This document shows positions 40,872-52,300 of a stretch of DNA of 64,000 nt, in pieces. A program made the position numbers and the translations under genes. The stretch is from Chaunax sp. Z400. Lineage: Eukaryota > Chordata > Actinopteri > Lophiiformes > Chaunacidae. The notes under the pieces are model-generated. The model was not told the origin of the DNA, did no database searches, and was given only the letters and a program-made list of their open reading frames with translations. Location: the NCBI GenBank assembly GCA_037577475.1, contig CM075206.1:10198401-10262400 (forward strand), in the 5' to 3' direction. The stretch's first letter is position 1; every line of letters starts with the position of its first letter.

Positions 40872-40898
40872 GTCTATCTATCTATCTATTTATCTACA
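40740..40898. repeat. (TATC)n microsatellite grown on a retroposon tail
   Basis: ccatcgggatcaataaagtatctatctatc: a GGGATCAATAAAGT tail, typical of a fish LINE/SINE 3' end, runs directly into about 33 TATC units with a few TGTC variants. Confidence 0.88.
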
Positions 40899-42347
40899 TG
40901 TGTCTATTTCAGGCATTGTCTCTAGGCTTCAGCCACTTTTTGTCACTATAAGCTAGAGGCTAATGGGCAGACCATAAAAATGGCTGACCCCTGAACACCT
41001 CGTAAACTAATATGTGATATTTGCTAAATTAGTCAATTCTAGCGGGAGACGCCGTGTCATCAGACGGTAAATTACTATAAGATTATCAGTGTGGCTGACA
41101 ACTTAATGTCATCTTTAATTAGTATTCCGGGTGCCTTGTTCCCCTATCTTGACAGAGCTATTCAGTCTCTGCTCATTAGATTTTAATGAGTTTTATATTG
41201 CTCAGGTCATAGAGGACATCAAACAAAACAATGCAAAATTTTCCATGCACTGCATGGATTGTTGGTTGCTGAGGCTATGCTGTAGTACTGTCACGTGCAG
41301 GACTTTCACCTGTACGGGTTGACATATTGGGCTGTGGAAAAGGGACATCAACTAATCCCAGCAGCATTGTAAGGAATTATATCTCTGGCTCTGCTGCGAG
41401 ACAGAGACTTTAATAAAATATGGAGAGGCAGGCTACTATGGAAGAAGGGATGAGAGAACCATGTCATACGTCTCACACTTCCACTCACCATGTATTGCTC
41501 ATACTTGAGTCAGATCAGGACAGGTTTAATCTAATCCTGGTCAAGGTAAAGAGTCACTGCTGAAATGCAGACTCATGCTGTGTGGCCTCAGAGGATTATG
41601 CAGGATGTTCTTACCCACAGACTTACTGAGCAGAAGACACAGGGAACAATATCAAGGCATTGTAGTTGTAAACTTAACAAGACTGAATTTTGTTTCACAG
41701 TAACTTGTATTTTATGACAGATAGAGGGAATTTGAGACTGCTGTCAACAGGTAGAGCCAAAATCCTTTTTTCTTTTTGTCTGTTGAAGATGACATCCTGC
41801 ATACGTACTTCTCTCTTTTGCATTTAATTATCAATCCTGCATTCATTCAAAGTTTCACTCTCTCATTTGATACCTTGTTTTGTCATGTTAGATTACCATG
41901 CTCCCTTCCATTGTGCTGACAAACAATCTGTGCATTATAGATCTAATATCTTTTTAGGACGGCTCGTTTCCATTCAAGAACAAACCCATGGTGGCTGAGC
42001 TCCATTAGATTCATGTGATTAATATTCCACATCTTTGAGCCCTTATTTATGCATCCTTTTCTGTCCCTAGCTCAAATCAGAAACCTTTGATTATTCTCAT
42101 TGAATCCCAAAGCAATTGTCACAAATGTCGATTGACAGACACAACATGGTAAATTGACCTAGCAGCAAAAATCTATATCTTGAGACAGCATTTTATGGTT
42201 CATGCATTTTTAGTGTGTGTTTGCATCAAATCTGAATATTTATCCTCTTTTTTAGGATATTAACAACGTCAATGAAAGTATTTTTCACTGATTCATTTCT
42301 TGGAATCCGACTAATATTGGATTCCCTTCTGTACTCTTCTTTTCCAG
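40899..42347. other. kcnb2: Last part of the kcnb2 intron
   Basis: Unremarkable until the pyrimidine-rich run and acceptor at 42322-42347. A second acceptor-like tctttttttag at 42245-42255 leads into a frame that is not Kv2 sequence. Confidence 0.45.
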
Positions 42348-44339
42348 ATTCTAGCCATCATCTCGATCCTGTTCATCATCCTCTCCACCATCGCTCTGTC
42401 TCTCAACACCTTACCAGAGCTCCAGGTCACAGACGAGTTTGGCCAGGGCAACGACAACCCTCAGCTGGCCCATGTGGAGGCTGTGTGTATTGCCTGGTTC
42501 ACCATGGAGTACCTCCTTCGCTTTCTGTCCTCTCCTAATAAGTGGAAGTTCTTCAAAGGCCCGCTGAATGTCATTGACTTGCTGGCCATTCTGCCCTACT
42601 ATGTCACCATTTTCCTAACTGAGTCCAACAAGAGCGTGCTGCAGTTCCAAAATGTGCGCCGTGTGGTTCAGATCTTCAGGATCATGAGAATATTAAGGAT
42701 TCTGAAGTTGGCCAGGCACTCCACAGGTCTCCAGTCTCTAGGGTTTACTTTAAGAAGGAGCTACAATGAGCTGGGGCTGCTCATTTTATTTCTTGCCATG
42801 GGCATCATGATATTTTCCAGCTTGGTTTTCTTTGCTGAGAAAGATGAAGATGCCACCAAATTCACCAGTATCCCTGCCTCATTCTGGTGGGCAACCATTA
42901 CAATGACCACAGTGGGATATGGGGACATTTACCCCCAGACTTTACTTGGGAAAATTGTGGGTGGGCTCTGCTGCATTGCAGGAGTGCTGGTCATTGCCCT
43001 ACCCATCCCCATCATTGTCAACAACTTCTCTGAGTTCTACAAGGAGCAGAAGAGACAAGAGAAGGCCATCAAGAGGAGGGAGGCACTGGAGAGAGCCAAG
43101 AGAAATGGCAGCATTGTGTCAATGAATCTAAAAGATGCCTTTGCCCGCAGTATGGAACTAATGGATGTAGTGGTAGAGAAAGGAGAGGACAAAACCTCAC
43201 TGGACAACCACCTGTCACCTGGTCGCTGGGGCGGCTCAACCAGGCATGCCAGTTCTGAGACTAACCTGAGATCCCCAGATGAAAGAAACCCAGAGTCTCT
43301 ACTACAAAGCTCCCCTCATCATATCACCATCACCACCACTGGAAGTCCCCAGCAGACAAACAGGACGCCACAGCACCTAAATGTGCAGAAACTAGAGGAA
43401 ATGTACAACCACATGACAAAGTCACAGTCCTTCACTAACCTCAACACGACAAGCTCCATGAGCACTCTGAGCACAACCATGACCGGTCCCATCTCGCCCA
43501 AGAAATCTCAGAGCCCTGAATTTACATTAAGAGAGGAAGTTGAGCTGGAGATGAAGGAGGTCCAGCCGCACTCATCAGATAACTTTGCAAGCTGCTCAAC
43601 AAACTTTCGACAACAAGGCTCTGATGTCGGTGCAGAAGAGTATGGGCCTTGTCAGATTAAACACCCCAGGGCACCACCCAATTTGGACCTCAGGAAACTG
43701 AGAGCCAATGATGACCGCAGTTCTCCTGGCACCAGACTCAAAGATGGCCTCTATGAATCCGTCAACCGAGGTGACGGATCACAGCTCCACATAGAGGAAG
43801 GGGAGAGCTTTATCAGTGCTGTGGAGAACATCCAGAGCTCTCCAGGAGGGAATAACCCTCTTAAAATAAAGGGACTGGCAGTGAACTTCACCAAAACCTC
43901 TGATGAAGGCCCACTAACACCACCCAGCACTACCTCTCCTGCAGACATAAGCTCCAGCATCCTGGAAGACGAGTCGCCTGAGGGAGAGACTTCACCGCTC
44001 ATCCACAGTTCAATGGAGCTGCTTCCAGTCACAGAGGGGGAGACCTGCCCGTTGTCCCCGAAGAAGCTAGTGGTGGACACGCCACCCGGTGATGAAGATC
44101 TATCCACTGAAAACCTCGAGGACAAGCATCTAATGGAGGTGGCGGCCGCTGCAGTTGTACCCTTGTCACCCAAGACGGCAGCACAAAATTGCACCCAAGG
44201 TGTAGTTGGCGCAGGTGAGGAAGTCAAGGCTGACAGCAACCAAAGTGGACACAAAGCCGAGAACCACATGTTTACATCCGATATCCATCTGATACCCGGA
44301 GACGGCAGCCTGTCTCCGACCTGTGAAACCAGCATGTGA
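42348..44339 (+). CDS. kcnb2: Kv2.2 voltage-gated potassium channel, last coding exon (partial gene)
   Basis: Seen: after a pyrimidine tract and AG at 42346-42347 an open frame of 663 codons runs to TGA at 44337-44339. It starts inside S1 (ILAIISILFIILST) and continues through S2, S3, the S4 voltage sensor with regularly spaced arginines (42657-42716), S5, the selectivity filter TTVGYGD (42906-42926) and the S6 PIP hinge (43002-43010), then a cytoplasmic tail of about 430 residues ending ETSM. Family knowledge: Kv2 channels are tetrameric delayed rectifiers at the plasma membrane and at ER contacts. Kv2 coding sequence is split once in S1, so the T1 domain lies in an exon upstream of this window. 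The C-terminal end (ENHMF...IPGD...ETSM) resembles Kv2.2 more than Kv2.1, and the neighbours terf1 and sbspon agree. The first in-frame GTG or ATG inside this stretch is not a start. Identity as Kv2 is near certain; the 2.2 assignment is very likely. Confidence 0.95.
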   Translation: MLAIISILFIILSTIALSLNTLPELQVTDEFGQGNDNPQLAHVEAVCIAWFTMEYLLRFLSSPNKWKFFKGPLNVIDLLAILPYYVTIFLTESNKSVLQFQNVRRVVQIFRIMRILRILKLARHSTGLQSLGFTLRRSYNELGLLILFLAMGIMIFSSLVFFAEKDEDATKFTSIPASFWWATITMTTVGYGDIYPQTLLGKIVGGLCCIAGVLVIALPIPIIVNNFSEFYKEQKRQEKAIKRREALERAKRNGSIVSMNLKDAFARSMELMDVVVEKGEDKTSLDNHLSPGRWGGSTRHASSETNLRSPDERNPESLLQSSPHHITITTTGSPQQTNRTPQHLNVQKLEEMYNHMTKSQSFTNLNTTSSMSTLSTTMTGPISPKKSQSPEFTLREEVELEMKEVQPHSSDNFASCSTNFRQQGSDVGAEEYGPCQIKHPRAPPNLDLRKLRANDDRSSPGTRLKDGLYESVNRGDGSQLHIEEGESFISAVENIQSSPGGNNPLKIKGLAVNFTKTSDEGPLTPPSTTSPADISSSILEDESPEGETSPLIHSSMELLPVTEGETCPLSPKKLVVDTPPGDEDLSTENLEDKHLMEVAAAAVVPLSPKTAAQNCTQGVVGAGEEVKADSNQSGHKAENHMFTSDIHLIPGDGSLSPTCETSM

Positions 44340-44535
44340 CTGTGAGAAAAGCCCTGAGGGACGATAGACCCACTGTAACCTCAGCCTGATGTGTGGGAGA
44401 GCAGTAAGAAAAGACAAAGGGTGCTGCTGTAATGACAAGTATTTTTGCATGGCATGACAAGTCCCTTTTACCTGTGTTCTTGTGTATTGCTGAAAGAGAA
44501 ACTGCAGTGCTTCACGCAGATTTAAGAATGACTGT

Positions 44536-44541
44536 AATAAA
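44536..44541 (+). promoter_or_regulatory. kcnb2: Candidate proximal poly(A) signal of kcnb2
   Basis: AATAAA about 200 bases after the kcnb2 stop, followed by A-rich sequence. It would give a short 3' UTR. Motif only. Confidence 0.35.
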
Positions 44542-45263
44542 AAAAGTGGGCTCAAAGAGGAGGCTCTGAAAACACAGAGGGAATTCATCGACTTGTGTAG
44601 ACATTTTAGTCCTCGCAATGTACATAATGACAGTCTCCTTTTTCTAGCAAAAGAAGGAAATGCACAGAAGGACTTACTTGTAAAAAGCATGCATTAAAAA
44701 AAGACAAATATTTTATGGTGCTTAGTTTGCTGAAAGCGCTCCACTGTAAATACAAGGACATCTAAGGCAATGACAATGCACAAGATGGCAAAGGAAAACT
44801 GTCACTAAAGATACAAATATTTGCAATGTGAAAATGGGGGATGTGGGTGTTGAATTGAGAGCCGGCCCTCAGACTGGGTGTTGCATCGTAGCGACCTATA
44901 AAAAAACATATCATTACCTTCTGTGGAAATGCAAAGTGTTCCTATGATGACCCTGTAATGTTTTTTCGTGTGAAAAATGATGTGCGAAACTGTAACGTTG
45001 ACATTATTGCATTTGGTTTTCATAACGACTGTTGAACTTTCAGTTGAGCATCCAATCTTTGAATTAATAACAGTGTGGCAAGAGGGTCAAAAACACCTTG
45101 ATTCCTCTAAATACATCTGTAGTTGCCAAATACATATGTAACCAGTAAAGACAGGCGTATATACACATTATTGAAGATATTTATCATGCGGTTTGAGAAG
45201 TTAGGACAAGGTGTAACATGTTTCATTCCTTGTTCACTCTTTTGATTCTGCCCAAATCACAAA

Positions 45264-45269
45264 AATAAA
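45264..45269 (+). promoter_or_regulatory. kcnb2: Candidate middle poly(A) signal of kcnb2
   Basis: AATAAA in the context caaaaataaatcttatg, about 0.9 kb after the stop. No clear GT-rich element follows at once. Motif only. Confidence 0.35.
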
Positions 45270-48004
45270 TCTTATGTACTCTCCAACTTCAAATATATAT
45301 GTCTAAAAGTAGTTTTAGGAATAAGGTATGAAATAAGTAGGCCTAGATTGGTTGTAGTAAAAACCTGCAGTAGGTAAGTGAGATTCCATAAAACAGAGTT
45401 AAGACTATTTATTAATTCAGCACATATAGATCTGGTCATCAATACGCATATATGCTTTACACTTAAATTACATTTTGGCAGTTCACAAGAAAAAAATGAC
45501 AATATTCCTTGTGATATTAATGGACCAAATCGAGCACACTGACAAGCTTCATCTATCTCAGCTGCATAGTAACATATACAATAATGACATGTATTCTGAC
45601 AGTGGTTATGTTTATTTTTCCTAATGTTCATCATCCTCTCCTCAGCGCCCTGATGTTGTTGTTGATATTTGTTCCATACTACTGCAAGTTTATCTGATCC
45701 TGCTGATAAGTTGAAGCATCTTTTTTTTTGTATATCCGTAGTGTCTTGTAATTTATTGTGTGTTATTGTGAACAAACTGTTTTCAGTCAAACTTAAACCC
45801 AAAGGATTTTTTTTTTCTTGTCGTCTTTCTCGCTTTTGTTTTACACTGACTGAAAAATATCCATTGTATGTTGCCTTTCGATTCCAATTTTACTGCTGGA
45901 ATATTTGTTTGTTGCTCAGCATGACGCTTGGCTGAGTATACTAGAAGTGTGTTTGTGAAAGCCACACAAACCAGAATGGTACCCAGAGGAAGTGCATGGG
46001 TGAATTCTTTGTTGTTTCTATTGTTTCTTTCTTTCTTTTTTCTTATCATTATCATGTTTTTTTGTTCTCACAGAGAGGTGTGGAATGTGCAATACCGCAT
46101 ACTGCAATCTATGCAGGCCAAGAATCGTGGCACTTTATTTTCTGTCTGTGGGATTTGTAAGTGTGAAGGCAGAAATAACTTGTATTTTTCAAATGTTGTA
46201 TCTTTAATATGAGGCAAAACAGTATTACAGCTACCAGAACCTCACAAACAATGCAAATGAGAATTTGACTTTTACTTTTTCATATTGTATGACTGGCATT
46301 AATGCCAGATATCAATTGTACTTAAATTTTATTATCTGTGGGGGGAAAAGGGATCCAAATTAACCACTTTTGGCCTTTTATATTATTGTTGTTAGATTTA
46401 CATAGAAATCTAACAAATGTCTGTGGAGGATATTCAGATAATCTAATTTCAATGGCCACACACATAGGATTTTATGTTTTTTGTGAATTAACGTTGAGAA
46501 TGATTCTATTTTTTCTAAACCAAAACGGAGCATGACTACAATTTCCTGCCATATGGTGGTTGAAATGATGCGTGCCTTTTCGTAACACTGCTGTTTATGA
46601 GAAGGCAGCAAGTCATTTTGCTTTGTTCATAGCACTGTACAGAAAATTCTAATTTTATAGGAGAAATCAGGTCTTTATGTAATAGATACAAGAAATGTTA
46701 TTGAGTTCTCAGGTTTTCTATAACTCTCTGATGTTCCGATTGGATAGATCCTGTTTTTTTCTTTAACAGCTAATGTCACTTCTGTACTTTTTGAAAGGTG
46801 ATGTTGTCAAATCCACATTGATGTCTTGGCTCCTGGAGTACGGAGCGGCAATATTTCTCCTTCCGCCTCGGTATTGTGTGTACCATATTCAGTGTCCACC
46901 CCATCAGTCTTCAGTAAGGCAGGAAGGAGCACAATCAAAGGGACATATGTTTGACCATAAGAGCTTAGAAATAGACCGAATGGGAGTGAAGTGTCTAACT
47001 GACCGTCAGACGGCAGGAAAAGATCTCTACTGTCACTAAATATCAGACTATTTCCCATACCATTGAGTGCTCCAATCCCGACATCTTAAGAGGCTCCAAA
47101 CCCATGGCATGACCTCAGGAACAGCGATCAATGAGTAAGGGAAGACCGTGAGAGTCAAGAGGAGAATACTAAAATGGTTACTCCACATCAGCGATAAATT
47201 GTGGTCCATATTTCCTTTTGCCTGTATAGCCAAACCAACATAATTTAAGTCAATAATCAGGGATTTGTGTAAAAGTATTGATCCCTCATTGGAAATTCAG
47301 ATTCTTTGCTACTCTCCAAAGTAAAATGTTTGAGGGTTTCATTTGTTTGTTTGTTTTTTTTTGTCTTTATGAAGGAAGGTTAGAAAATAACTTTCTCATT
47401 AAATCTCTTCTGTTCTATACCTGTTCGTTCATCCCTAGTTTGTAGTCACCATGTCTTTGTGTTAGCCTTTAGTAATCCTTCATTTTGACAGGTCGGGTAG
47501 AGAAACAAGAGATTTGAATTGATCAGGTATATTCCCTTGCAATGATGTTTGTGTGGATACTGAAATTAATTATGTGTGCTGACAGCAAATGGACTGTGCT
47601 CCGTCTTGCTGTCGTACGATGACATTATCATTCGTGATGCTGTACAGAGTGGAAAGGTTGTGTTGTTATTTTCTCTGAGAGAATGGGTATTGTCTGTGTC
47701 ACTCATGCATGCTTACCAACCCTTGCTCCTTAAAATGCATAAAGCATCGTTTCTTTTTAGTTCCCTGTGTATTCTGCCTCTTATATATTTTTCTTTCTTT
47801 TTTTCCCTCTGTTCAGCTTTGGAGAACATTATCATTATACACATTATGAGCTACCGACTGTTTCTACACAAAGCAACATCTTTGTATGCATGTAGTAGTT
47901 CGAACAATTATGTGACCACAGAACACTTTGTTATCGTACATATATGTCAACATTTCTGTAGAGCATCGTTCCCCATTACGTCTATTAGCATATGCAGAAT
48001 AACA

Positions 48005-48010
48005 AATAAA
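48005..48010 (+). promoter_or_regulatory. kcnb2: Candidate distal poly(A) signal of kcnb2
   Basis: AATAAA within acaaataaatgtgtatag, followed by a T/GT-rich downstream element at about 48022-48045. By motif layout it is the best of the three candidate kcnb2 cleavage signals. It lies 1.17 kb before the terf1 start codon, so the transcript would end before the terf1 promoter. Confidence 0.4.
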
Positions 48011-48030
48011 TGTGTATAGAACTGTTTATG

Positions 48031-49062
48031 CGTCTGGTGTTCCCTGCTCTACAAATGAGCTGTTGTTTGTACGCCACATCTGCACTTTCCTTCTTTTTTT
48101 ATATTAAGGCTCATTACATAATATGATACAAATATATGAGTTTATAAATGCACCGCACTAATTAAAATTGATATTGACTTTGCAGCAAGAAGGCATGCAA
48201 AGTTGTTTTTCATATTCAGAAGTGCAGACAACTAAGCATCTGACATGACAGGTTGATGATTTATCATTGGAGAGAAATGTCTTACATTTCATTAGATTTA
48301 GTTTTTATATTTCCACTTTTCTATTGCGTACTCCTCCCAAACAGTGATACTGAACATAAACAGTACTTGCAAACTTCAAAACTAGAAACTCTGGCTTGTT
48401 ATGTCTTTAATATGAAAAATGTAATAACCCATAAAATCCAAAAGACACTAAAGAGGTTTTTAAAAAAAAGTCACTCTAATGTATTAAGCTATTGTCGCTT
48501 CAATTGTTGTACCCCATGGAGCTAGAATGACAGCATCTATCACATCATTGTGTCACAGAGGATTATAATTACAGTTTCTTTGTAGTATCTTGGTGTGACT
48601 GTTACCTCAGAATAAGAAAAGACTAAACTTGCACCCTGTGAAGAAAATAATGTCTTAAAGGTGTCATCTGAGACTTTTCCCCTTTTGTGTATGCATGTCT
48701 TCAGTTATTTGGATTTTTTTAAAGCCATTTCACTTTTTTTAAACATTGTTCTTTTTGTTGTACTATGTGTTAGCTGAGTTTCATTTTGGCAAATGGCCTT
48801 GTAGGGAAGACAAGTCGATTTCATTTGACTCACTGGTGGCTGTCTGGATAAGCTTTAGCCCCAGACTCTGTGTTTCCATATACATATTAAATGCAGTCCA
48901 ATACAATAACACAACTTGGAAAAAATAATCATAAAGTTAGGCTCTGACAAAATCAAAACCAAAAAAAAGGGAGAAATTAATTTTCCATAATTATTTTGTT
49001 TGTTTATAATGTCTGACATCTCTTGTCAATTTTTACGAAAACCATGTAGTTGGACCTCTTCG
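48031..49062. other. Intergenic kcnb2-terf1 stretch
   Basis: About 1 kb between the inferred kcnb2 3' end and the terf1 promoter. It is AT-rich, with no recognisable exon or repeat apart from short A and T runs. Confidence 0.4.
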
Positions 49063-49078
49063 CCACCAGAGGGCGCTG
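49063..49078 (+). promoter_or_regulatory. CTCF-like motif upstream of terf1
   Basis: CCACCAGAGGGCGCTG is a near-perfect match to the CTCF core consensus CCASYAGRKGGCRS. It lies 106 bases before the terf1 start codon and close to the inferred transcription start. Same strand orientation as the two motifs downstream of terf1. Binding is inferred. Confidence 0.6.
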
Positions 49079-49116
49079 CAGGTTGACAAGCGACACCAAA
49101 CACAGCTCACTAAAGC

Positions 49117-49125
49117 GCGCGGAAA
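49117..49125 (-). promoter_or_regulatory. terf1: E2F-like site in the terf1 promoter
   Basis: The plus strand reads GCGCGGAAA, so the minus strand reads TTTCCGCGC, matching the E2F consensus TTTSSCGC. It sits 59 bases before the terf1 ATG in the only CG-containing patch of the local AT-rich sequence, consistent with a TATA-less, cell-cycle-linked promoter. Motif evidence only. Confidence 0.4.
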
Positions 49126-49183
49126 CCAAACAACTTCCAAAGAAGAGAAGTATTTCCAGAAGAACTAAACAGCGGATGTAAAC

Positions 49184-49361
49184 ATGGAGCGCCAAAGTAA
49201 CAGTGAAATTACCACAGATGCAAATAACACAGATGCTAGTTTTTCACATGTTAGTGCTGTAATTACTGGGTGGACCTTTGATTTCATGTTTTTGAGTCTG
49301 TGTCGGCGTTTCAAGGAAGACAAACTTGACGAATTCAACGCGACGCTATCGACTTTCGAAG
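49184..49361 (+). CDS. terf1: terf1 coding exon 1
   Basis: Encodes residues 1-59: a 24-residue N-terminus without an acidic tract, then TRFH helix 1 (ITGWTFDFMFLSLCRRFKED). It ends GAAG|gtaaga, with one base of the next codon. Confidence 0.9.
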
Positions 49362-52300
49362 GTAAGATATCCTCACAGGGTTATCCTCAGCTAAAGTTAG
49401 CTAACAAGGCATTAGTCACCAAACGTTAGCAATAATAACCCAGGTATCTGTGACTTTACTGAGTCTGGAGATATCGGGGCCAATGTTTGCGATAAAAGTT
49501 AAAACGCTATTGCTCACAAACAAACAAAGGTACAAACAAAATATTTAATGTATGCTACAACGTGACGCCATTATTGTGAAGGGATCATTTCTTTAAAGTG
49601 TTGGACACCCCTAGATTAAAAACACAGCTGTTGCCTCCATACTGTGACTAAAACTCGAGAAGCTACAGAGTGAATTTGTGAGCTCCTAATGCTTCTGTAA
49701 CATTTCGTTATTAATAATGAAGAACTTATCTTGCACTTCAGCCCTGATACCTGCACTAAATTTTGCTGTGTCTGTAGTGAAGGTGGGAGACAGTTCGTTT
49801 GTTGCATTAATGTTAAGATAGAGACATTGTCATTGCATATTTATATGGTTCTGAAGACTGTATTGTGAATATTTGTATCTTTGCTTTTTTCTTTGCTTTT
49901 ATTTTTAGCCATTTCTGAAAGTCAACATCTGAAAGGAAACCTTCATGATGAGAAAATCATGATATGTGCCTTCCTTTCTAGAGTCATGCATGGAAAGCAG
50001 TTGGGTGAGTTTGTCACAGTCTGAATTAGGCCTCCCTCTCATATATTTTTCTGCAGCTGCACACATTATCTCAAGGTAGCAATGCTGCTTTGGTGCTTTT
50101 TAAGCAGTAGTTCATTCTACAGGGAGATCAGAACCAACTGTAACACTCACAGCAAACACACACACTACCATAGAAGCAAGAATGACCGGTAACAGCTTGA
50201 TAATAAATAAGCTAGTTGTTATTAAAACTTTGTCATTCACTCAAAAACATGTATGCAAAACATTCAAAAGTCTTGAGCCTCTCTGTAAATTTCTTAGAAA
50301 ATGATTTATATAATCAAAAGCTGTTTATTAATTAGGTGCTGTTTACAGATCATAGCGGAGGATGTTTGATTAACTAGTTTGTTATAACAGCTAATATTAC
50401 AAACTAACTTCTGGCTAAATGTTATGGGTTTAAAATGCATCATGTTCTCCTTTACTCTGCATACACACGAGTACAAATGTACAAACTCATGCTGTTTTTC
50501 CGCAGATGTCCTGTTTGAAGATGATGCCAAAATAATGCCTCTGATGTCTGCTGCCAAAATATGGTCAACGCTAGAGGACACTGTGGCAGACGAAAGTTTG
50601 TTCAAAAACATTGCCATCCTTCTGCTCGTCCAGGTAATCATACAGATTATATGGATAACGAATGCACACAACAATAGAGAATCTCCAGACATGACTTTAA
50701 ATGTGTCCTGGCGTAATTTGATTATTTTAGAGGTATTCTGGAGAACGCCACAGTCTGCTTGCTACAATGGGAATCGGCAAGATTAAAGTCCACGATTTGT
50801 CCTCATTTGGGATGTGCGTTTGTCCCTTTCTAGTCTATCGCCGTGTGCTTGGAGAAAGGCCAAAGATCATCTGCCTCCTCTGCCCTCAAGTGGTTCGAGA
50901 ATAACTCTGAATTGTCAAAGGTCTGTATGTCCATTATCTCAAATCACAGGGTCAATACTGGAATATGTGGTGGTCTGCAATGACCTACTTCTTAACAACT
51001 AATGTGTTCCAGGAGAATTTGCGGATTAAGCTGTCGATAATTGTGGCAGAGATGGACACTTACCACCCATTCCTCGTGAGTTTCAGTTTCAGCCGCCTGC
51101 TAGAGACGGTGCAATCTTATTTGGATTCCTACTTGGAGAAGAACCCCTCTGACTACCTTCTCAAGGTACGGGACATGACCTCACCTCTTTCAAAGTCAGG
51201 CTACGTCATATAATGTATAGACCAAGCTTGACAATAGGCTCTAATTAAAGGGGAAGAAGTGTCTGTCCACGCCACAGATATATTTCATATAACATGTATT
51301 AGATTTTTAGATTTTTCTTTTACACTTTATTAATCCCACTGGGGGTAATTCTCTCCCTGCACTCGACCCATCTCTGATGAGCAGTGGGCTGCCATTACAA
51401 CTCCCGGAGGGCTTCAGTAATTGGGGTTCAGTATCTTTGCTCAAGGATACTTCAACATGTAGACTTGCAGGGGCTGGGGATCGAACCGCCGACCTTCCGT
51501 TAAGTGGACTATCTGCTCTACCTCCTGAGCCCAATTAAATTGATCGAATGTGTGAACGTACACCACTAGACTGAAAATGAAGGGGGCAATTATTGACAAA
51601 TGCTAATCACATAAAAATCTAGTTTGAGTGGTGCTGTATACGAGTCTTTAAAAGTTTACCATCAATTAATTTTAACGTGTGACCTCTGCTTTAATGGTTT
51701 TGTTGCTCAGCTGTTTGTGGTGTGAAGAGTTCCTTCATTGGTAAATACATAGACATATTGCTCCATCTAACAGCAAGGTTTAAGAGACTAATTTTGCTAC
51801 TCAATAAATCTTCTTGATCTCATGTTCAACTTTGTCCTCGTCCTTCTGAGTAATGGCACTTTGACCAACTGAAGGTGCTGATGTGACATTATCACTCATA
51901 GTTAATTGACAATTTGTCATCAAAATTAGTCCGAAGGACAAACTGCTTCACTCAGCTGAGCCCTCCTCAGGGTCTCACAGAGTCAAGAATATTTAACATA
52001 AAGACAGCTGACCACGGTTACATTTCAAAGGGTGTCATTAGTTTTGCCTTCACATGAAAGCAATACTCAAATCAGAAAATTAACTGTTTTGGAAAAGCGT
52101 GAAAAGGCAGTATTCAATAATATAATTCATGTTAGTCTGGCTGTGTTTGTCTTCCTCTCCATCTACCAGGTAGCCACAAAGATGGTGCAGTCTTCACCGA
52201 GCATGGAGAGTTTAGAGGGCGTGGCGACAAGGGACAGCTCTCCGCCAGACACAGCCAACAAATCCACACAGGATAGAGAGTAGGAAGTGACCTTTTACAC

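Larger units (their letters stand above)
1..42347 (+). other. kcnb2: kcnb2 intron (3' part), ending at the acceptor before the last coding exon
   Basis: The Kv2 exon at 42348 needs an upstream exon with the N-terminus, T1 tetramerisation domain and start of S1. No reading frame in this 42 kb encodes it, so the whole stretch is inferred to be intron unless an unrelated nested gene was missed. The acceptor is ttcttttccag at 42337-42347. Open frames here are short, overlap simple repeats or lack recognisable domains. A 3' part of at least 42 kb fits the very long intron known for vertebrate KCNB2. Non-coding RNA genes and enhancers cannot be excluded by eye. Confidence 0.8.
44340..48030 (+). other. 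kcnb2: kcnb2 3' UTR (inferred extent)
   Basis: The sequence after the stop is T-rich, has no spliced coding exon I can recognise, and contains AATAAA at 44536-44541, 45264-45269 and 48005-48010. The last is followed within 30 bases by a GT-rich stretch (tgtttatgcgtctggtgttc), the usual arrangement for a strong cleavage site. The UTR may end at any of these. The long version would be about 3.7 kb. A 176-codon antisense frame at 45272-45802 has no recognisable domain and is not called a gene. Confidence 0.5.

Noticed and set aside
1..42347. Search for the kcnb2 T1-domain exon
   Set aside because: No frame shows the Kv T1 signature or the sequence leading into S1, so the exon is outside the window.
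43751..44690. Minus-strand frames of 194 and 174 codons over the end of kcnb2
   Set aside because: Shadows of the kcnb2 coding strand and its UTR; serine-rich because of the complementary coding bias.
45272..45802. 176-codon minus-strand frame
   Set aside because: It is antisense to the inferred kcnb2 3' UTR, has no recognisable domain, and its composition reflects the T-rich sense strand.
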